Shown here: positions 58,339-64,000 of the stretch, one piece after another
Layout of the letters: each line of letters opens with the position of its first letter
Numbering within the stretch: position 1 is the first letter of the stretch
Source: Craterostigma plantagineum
Lineage: Eukaryota; Streptophyta; Magnoliopsida; Lamiales; Linderniaceae
DNA length: 64,000 bases
Direction: 5' to 3'
Assembly (NCBI GenBank): GCA_027422505.1
Contig: JAPQWV010000005.1
Coordinates: forward strand, 9,801,501-9,865,500
Program-made: the position numbers and the translations under genes
Notes under the pieces: generated by a model
What the model was told of the DNA's origin: nothing
Database searches by the model: none
What the model saw: only the letters and a program-made list of their open reading frames with translations

Positions 58339-58653
58339 GGGCTAATGTGAGGGAAAAATTTTAAAAGGCCGAGTGAGGAATAACCTAAGCGCCCTTATCA
58401 TTTTCCTAACGATCTAAGGCAAGGTGAGTATGAAGCCAAGTATCACTAGTTAAGACAAGTAATTGATGTGTGACTCACTCGAGAAATAGATCCAAAGAAA
58501 GGAAAATAACAAGGCTAGAATCCTTACATATGTATATTAGCTTTGTGTCTAATGGAGCAACCTAATGACCTTTAGACACAAGAATGCGACTTAGACTGAC
58601 AAAATTAAGCAAATAAATCGATCGCATGTCGGGGTAAAATTATAAGTGACTTT
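58339..58653 (-). other. Non-coding stretch between Gypsy insertions
   Basis: These 315 bp have no ORF and no recognised motif. They lie between the right target duplication of the Gypsy composite and the solo LTR. By the nesting model they are 3' non-coding DNA of Copia-3. Confidence 0.45.
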
Positions 58654-60006
58654 TGTCACGACCCGTCGTCCGACCTCGCATTTCGTTCTAATCCTAAGTA
58701 CTTAATGATGTGTTGTCACGCAAAGGCATGAAATTACGGATAAAATTTTTCATTTTTAAAACTGCGTGCGGAAGTCTTACATACAAGTCAAAAGAATGTT
58801 CTACAGTTTCCTGGTCGTATCTACACAAAATATAAATGCGTGTGTGTGCAGCAAAAGCATCCTATGCGCCCGGCCTTCACAGGTCGTCATCCATACACAC
58901 ACTCCCACCTCAAAAGCAGCCGGATAGCTTCAAAAGATTGGCCTTGCGTAAAATCGCATCACGTACCGTGATCGTCCGTACCTACAACACGTAACGTAAG
59001 GATGAGCCACCGAGGCTCAGTAAGCAGAAATTATGCATGTATGCACGTGTCCTAACGATCGACAATCCACGTCATCGTTTTCTAACGCTAATACTCTTTT
59101 TCTTATACTCGTACTCTTTTCTTAACTCGTACATCATATGGGCCCTCGGCTTTCTATCCCAATATGCGCCATCTCTTAGAGATCTCAATCCACTAGGGAT
59201 TCGTACGTGTGTGGAGGTTCACACACTGGAAGGTCACCCGAAGGAATCTTCCCTTACTCAGTGTGGCCTTCACGCGGACGCTTCTCACTGGTAGCCAACA
59301 CCGAGGCCACTAACCTCCGAGGTCACCCGAAGGAATCTTCCCATCCGGGTAGTGTTTACACAGTAGAAGGTCACCCGAAGGAATCTTCCTTTACTCAGTG
59401 TGTGCCCCGGGTCGCATCCTCCAGGTTGCATCTCCCGCATACGGGGTGTTCCCCCAGCCTCTTATACAGGCCCTATGGCTTCATTCGCCATGGCTGCATA
59501 GGGGAGCCATGACTCTTCATTGAGTCGACACAAACGCCAGCATCGGCGAGTATACATTGCACACAGGCAATTTTATGCACGCTCTTACCTCGCATCTTAC
59601 GTACTACGCATGCGTGCAAATGCTCATGCCATGCTCATAAAAATATGCAGACCACGCTATCATGCATAAAATTAAATCATGCCGTACGTACACATTCCAC
59701 ATAAAGTCACGTAAGCACAAAATCACATAATTATACGCAGGCAAGTTACGTGTCGTAGTTTGATTTCTACTTACCTGTCGTCCGTGCTATGCTAATTCAC
59801 TGCTCTGGGAATTATCTACTGTTCGACCTTTAGACATAAATATCATTGTATCAGTATTATGCCTTTGTTAAATAATTAGGTCGAACTAATTTATTTGACT
59901 ACATTAATTTTGCTAGAATCTCTAAGTCGCTCGATTCTAGCTAGGCTAAGTTTCTAAGTTACTTGTTTCCCATTCCAAGTCACGCTAGCATTCAATTAAA
60001 ACCTAA

Positions 60007-60039
<33 letters not shown>

Positions 60040-61625
60040 TACATCTCGGCGAAAGTTAAAAGTTAATTTTTAATCAAAGTTAGATTCGCTCAATTGCTTA
60101 ATCTTCAAATCGTCCGATTCTTCATGGCTTGTTTTCGATCGATCATCACTGTCCCAATCGCCCAATTTAGAAATTTCCGTGCACGTAAATCATGAAATCG
60201 CCCGATTCAATTTCCACCACCCTATCGTAAGGGTTTCGTCCGATTTCCCATGTATGCAAATCGCCCGATTCGTGTTTAATCCACTTCGATTTCGCCCGAT
60301 TTAATTTGCATGAAATCCTCCATCGGCCGATTTCTAAATCGCCGCGTGTTTTCATCATCATGACATCACCCTCATTTCGCCCGATTCCAAGCATGCCATG
60401 AGGGTTTTGCCGCTCTTGAAATCGCGCGATTCGTTCGGTCTTGAAATCGCCCGATTTCATTGTTTGAAGCACCACAAATCCGAGTTCTTCTAGTCCTTGA
60501 ATCACCCGATTAAATTGCTTCTCACATTCATTTCGATCGATTCCTCACATGCGAACAATTCGCCCGATTCTAGTGTTTTCATTCGCGCGATTACTAAATT
60601 ATTTACTTCATTTCCCATGCTATTCTATTCCTTTCAATTGGCCGATTTGTGAAGTATTCAAACTAAAATCGCCGAGACTTATTCTATACGTAATTCATTT
60701 TCAGTCGCACGATTTGTCACTCAAACTAAAATCGCCCGAAACCACCTAATTTTCCCCGATTCGATCGATCCTTAAATCATCTACCCGAAAGCACATTCAT
60801 AGTTCAATCTGCCCAGAATTTCTAAGTTCTAAGGTTTTATTCTACTCCATAAACCTCAAACACTACTTTAAGATCTTCTCATGCTAAAGTGATGAACTCT
60901 AGAACAAGTTAGACTAACCACAACCTAGCAAAATATCAAGGAAACCCTCGGTTATAATTTCACACCTAATCCTAGGGTTTTTGCCGTCTATGGTACACTT
61001 AAATTCTCAAGTTTTTCCTTAATCCCCAATGTAATTTAGTCAAATAATCTAAGTAAGGAAAATCACAATAACTTGAGGTAGTAATTTCGCTTACCAACTT
61101 CGACGCTCGAGCTACTTGGTGTGATTTGTGTTAAAATCTTCTCGGCTCCTTCTCCTTTCTCTTTCACTTTGTTTTTCGATGGTTTCTTAAGTGTGGTTAT
61201 GGGGTTGAAAAGTTTGGATTAGATAGATATTTTTAGCAAGGAACAAGGTGATGGGACTTTGTGGCGTGGGTTTTCCTTGTTTTAAGGAAATTTTGTCTCC
61301 CATTAGACTTTTCATATATTGGGCCTAATTGTTAAGTTCTAGTCCAAAATAATAAATTCCTAGCCCAATTCCACTCTTTCTTTTGTCACCTTAATTATGC
61401 CTTTTTCCTTCTTTACTTTCGAAAATCCCTCTCAAAGCTTAGGTGTTACCGTAAGCACATAGTTGTTAGCACTTAATTGTACGTAATTGACACAAAATCA
61501 CGAGCACGAAATTCGTACAATCACATAATAAGCATATAGCACATACGCAAATAAACACGTTATCACTTAGATTATACATTCGTAATTTATTGGCCAACCT
61601 AAATTACGAGGACTCGGGTCCTACA
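58654..61625 (-). repeat. Probable solo chromovirus LTR
   Basis: On the - strand it starts TGTAGGACCCGAGTCCTCG (61625) and ends GGGTCGTGACA (58654), about 2,970 bp. Flanks acttt (58649-58653) and tcttt (61626-61630) match at four of five bases. The section near 58980-59040 matches the conserved part of the T and E LTRs (cctacaacacgtaa ... catgtatgcacg). No primer site or pol adjoins it. It includes three copies of aggtcacccgaaggaatctt (59231, 59320, 59368), an (AT)n run at 60008-60038 and a dense TCGCCCGATT motif field (60060-60780). ORFs here are not credible. Confidence 0.65.
60060..60780. repeat. TCGCCCGATT motif field
   Basis: About twenty variants of (A)TCGCCCGATT(T/C) occur in 720 bp at irregular 20-50 bp spacing. 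They lie inside the probable solo LTR. They are dispersed motifs, not a strict tandem repeat. Confidence 0.8.
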
Positions 61626-61814
61626 TCTTTAGATCAAAGCATCCTAAAGGATTTCGTCATTCCCCAAATATTATATATATTTATAATGTTTTTGAATTAT
61701 ATTATTATTTTATTTTTAAAAAATTTATTTATTTCACGCAAGATAAAGCATATAAGCAAAGAAAACACATAGCATATAACATTTAGTCACATAGAAGATC
61801 AGGTAAATCACATA
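61626..61814 (-). other. 3' non-coding DNA after Copia-3 pol
   Basis: This is AT-rich sequence directly downstream of the RNase H stop on the - strand. No polypurine tract or LTR is seen. It is cut by the solo LTR at 61625. Confidence 0.5.
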
Positions 61815-63998
61815 TTACGGAAGATTCAACATGCCTAATTTTCCGGCAAGGAATTGAAATCGTTTTTCATCCAATGCCTTGGTGGTAATGTCAGCTAGTT
61901 GGTACTCCGTGTTCACGAAATGCATATCTATGGTGCCTTTTTCTACATGATCTTTGATAAAGTGATATCTAATGTCTATGTGTTTTGTGCGTGAGTGATG
62001 AACAGGATTGCAAGTAATTGCGATGGTACTTTGACTATCACTATATATGAGTATATTAGTTAAATTGTACCCATAGTCGCGAAGCTGAGTCCGCATCCAC
62101 AGCATCTGGGAGCAACAACTGGCGGCAGCCACGTATTCCTCTTCGGCCGTCGAAGTTGACAAACAGTTCTGCTTTTTAGAGGACCAGCAGACCAGCTTTT
62201 CGCCTAGAAATTGAGCGCCACCGGACGTGCTTTTCCTGTCCATTCGGCAACCTGCATAATCAGCGTCAGTATAGCCGATAAGTATGAAATTCGTACCCTT
62301 TGGATACCATAGTCCAAGGGTAGAAGTGCCCTTAAGGTAACGCAGAATCCACTTAACCGCGAGCATATGGGATTCTTTGGGATCGGCTTGAAAACGGGCA
62401 CATAAACAGGTGGCAAACATGATATCCGGCCGGCTTGAGGTGAGGTAGAGAAGAGATCCAATGATGCTGCGATACAGCGTGATGTCGACCGATTTTCCAG
62501 AGGGATCGGCATCCAACTTGCAGCTTGGTTACAAAGGAGTGCTGAGAGGCTTGCTCTGATCTTGATGTAATTTTTTCAGAATATCCTTGATGTATTTTTT
62601 CTGACTGATGAAAATCCCATCTTCGAGTTGCCTGACTTGTAGTCTTAAGAAGAACTGCATCTCTCCCATGTAACTCATTTCAAACTTGCTTTTCATTAGA
62701 TCTCCAAACTTCGTGCAAAGCCGTGGATTAGTTGATCCGAAGATGATGTCGTCGACGTATACTTGGACGACCATCAAATCTTTGTCTTGCCATTTGATGA
62801 AGAGGGTTGTGTCTATCGTTCCCCGTATGAATCCAGACTTCACGAGGAATTCACTCAGGACATCGTACCAAGCACGAGGGGCTTGTTTTAGTCCGTAGAG
62901 AGCTTTGTCCAAATGATAGACGTGATCGGAATGTTCTTGATCGACAAAACCTTTCGACTGAGCGACATAGACTTCTTCTTTTAAAACGCCGTTGAGAAAG
63001 GTGGTCTTAACATCCATTTGATAGACTTTGAAGTCTTTGTGAGCCGCATAAGCTAAAAGAAGGCGGATAGCTTCGATTCGGGCAACAGGAGCATATGTCT
63101 CGTCGTAGTCGATGCCTTCATGTTGATTGTATCCCTTCGCAACTAGCCTTGCTTTGTTTCGGATCACTTCACCATCTTAATTCTTCTTGTTTTTGAATAC
63201 CCATTTAGTTCCGACAATTGTTTTCCCATGCGGACGGGGTACTAAGGTCCACACTTGAAGACGTTGGAATTGATGGATTTTATCATGCATCGCTATTACC
63301 CAATCCGGGTCTTGAAGTGCGTCTGCTACCTTGGTAGGCTCATTTTTACTTAAGAAGCAGCTGAAGAGACTGTGTTGACGACGTGTCCTCACTCCATCCG
63401 AAGGATCGCCAATTATCTGATCAACCGGGTGACCTCTAGTCCACTTGCGCTCATGAGGCAAGGCTGAAGTCGATGCATCAGCCATCTGTGGGTCTAGATT
63501 TCCTATAGTCTCCGATTGATCAGTTGTTTGAGGAAGTTCCAATTCCGCACATGGAACGATAGTCTCTGATGATTCTTCCTCAATAGCAACTGTAGGTTCT
63601 TCGTTATTCTGTGGCAATTCTGAATCGGGTGAGGGGGGAACGTGAGAAGCACTTGGTACGTCGGTCTCGTCGGGTGGAGAATCCACTATAGGTGTAGCAG
63701 TGTGTGACCGATATACTGGCTCGAAGAGAGAGTCCAAATCGTCTAATGCAAGTCTCGTTGCTTCTTCTGACGTTGAATTCGGAGTTGTTGCCCTCTTCTG
63801 TTGGTTTTGTGCCAACACACCAGTGAAAACAGGTTCCGAACTGTTATATTCAGAAGCTATCTGGTTAGGTACGGGTCCTGAACTGAGGTGTGCAGGAGCC
63901 ATCGGGTTGCACACGGGTCTTGGACTGAAGTGACCAGAAGCCATCTCTGCCACTTCGTGGAAAGTGGCATTGTAGCTTTCTTTGATTGTGTGGTTGGA
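61815..63998 (-). pseudogene. Copia pol (RT and RNase H), right edge; proposed Copia-3 pol
   Basis: One frame is open from the window edge to the stop at 61815, with only two nonsense codons (63177-63179 and 62529-62531). In order there are a Ser/Pro/Glu-rich integrase-RT linker (ESYNATFHEVAEMASGH at the edge) and the RT start ([11 protein letters not shown]). [28 protein letters not shown] and the RT active site [14 protein letters not shown] (about 62740) follow. RNase H has LIGYTDADYAGCRMDRKSTSG, STAEEEYVAAASCC and YSDSQSTIAI, and the frame ends KLGMLNLP. It is close to the Copia-2 pol and Sirevirus-like. Integrase, protease and gag must lie right of the window. It is the least decayed Copia pol here. 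Confidence 0.88.
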
Positions 63999-64000
63999 CT

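Larger units (their letters stand above)
20067..64000 (-). mobile_element. Copia-3, 3' half, split by Gypsy insertions
   Basis: On the - strand the proposed order is pol (63998 to 61815), non-coding DNA (61814 to 61626), a solo LTR insertion, non-coding DNA (58653 to 58339), the Gypsy composite, non-coding DNA (26997 to 23925), ORF3 (23924 to 20414) and LTR (20418 to 20067). The support is the same strand, no intervening Copia LTR of this family, clean target duplications around the insertions, and the pol-then-ORF3 order also seen in Copia-1 and Copia-2. The link between pol and ORF3 across 37 kb is inference. The left flank acaac (20062-20066) is the expected target duplication in the Copia-2 integrase. 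Confidence 0.6.

Noticed and set aside
59037..59512. Small host gene on the + strand
   Set aside because: The frames cover a triplicated non-coding segment (aggtcacccgaaggaatctt) inside a chromovirus LTR; no domain, and no conservation argument is available.

Overview
This window is gene-poor plant DNA made almost entirely of LTR retrotransposons nested in one another. I found no convincing host gene, tRNA, rRNA or CRISPR array. The Ty1/Copia polymerases with initiator-Met-tRNA primer sites, the Ty3/Gypsy Tekay/Del-type chromovirus polymerases and the Sirevirus-style clusters of polypurine tracts point to a flowering plant, probably a eudicot (perhaps an asterid; low confidence).

Layout, left to right. 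(1) 1-3063: the 3' end of a Copia element (A, + strand) with an unbroken third ORF (ORF3) and a 351-bp LTR. (2) 3064-6893: the LTR and leader of a Gypsy element (T, - strand). (3) 6894-26997 on the - strand: the 3' halves of three Copia elements. Copia-1 has pol 10946-13949, ORF3 8954-10378 and LTR 6894-8115. Copia-2 sits in Copia-1, with pol 17688-20066, ORF3 14306-17345 and LTR 13950-14257. Copia-3 sits in the Copia-2 integrase, with ORF3 20414-23924 and LTR 20067-20418. Its pol is probably the fragment at the right edge (61815-64000), pushed about 37 kb away by later insertions. (4) 26998-58338: a Gypsy composite (G) with structure LTR1-internal1-LTR2-internal2-LTR3, bounded by a single 5-bp target duplication (ACTAA). 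A non-coding LTR element (D, 28443-32604) interrupts LTR1. A young chromovirus (E, 36524-44211, target duplication AGTAC) interrupts internal1. (5) 58654-61625: a probable solo chromovirus LTR on the - strand. (6) 61815-64000: Copia reverse transcriptase/RNase H.

Three observations stand out. First, at least two of the Copia elements carry a large extra ORF between pol and the 3' LTR, where Sireviruses carry an env-like ORF. In the A/Copia-3 family this ORF runs through the polypurine tract and uses a stop codon inside the LTR. Second, the Gypsy composite looks like post-insertion unequal recombination of an already dead element, because both internal regions share the same nonsense codons and only one outer target duplication exists. 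Third, at least five unrelated LTR or leader segments are each saturated with their own short motif (CGAAAAC, CGAGAAATTT, AACTTTTCAAAAGTT, TCGCCCGATT, TCGAAAATTT).

Almost every pol reading frame is broken by stops, frameshifts or deletions. The least damaged coding units are the A-element ORF3 and the pol of E, which keeps its catalytic residues but has two frameshifts and one stop. All alignments were made by eye; no database search was possible.
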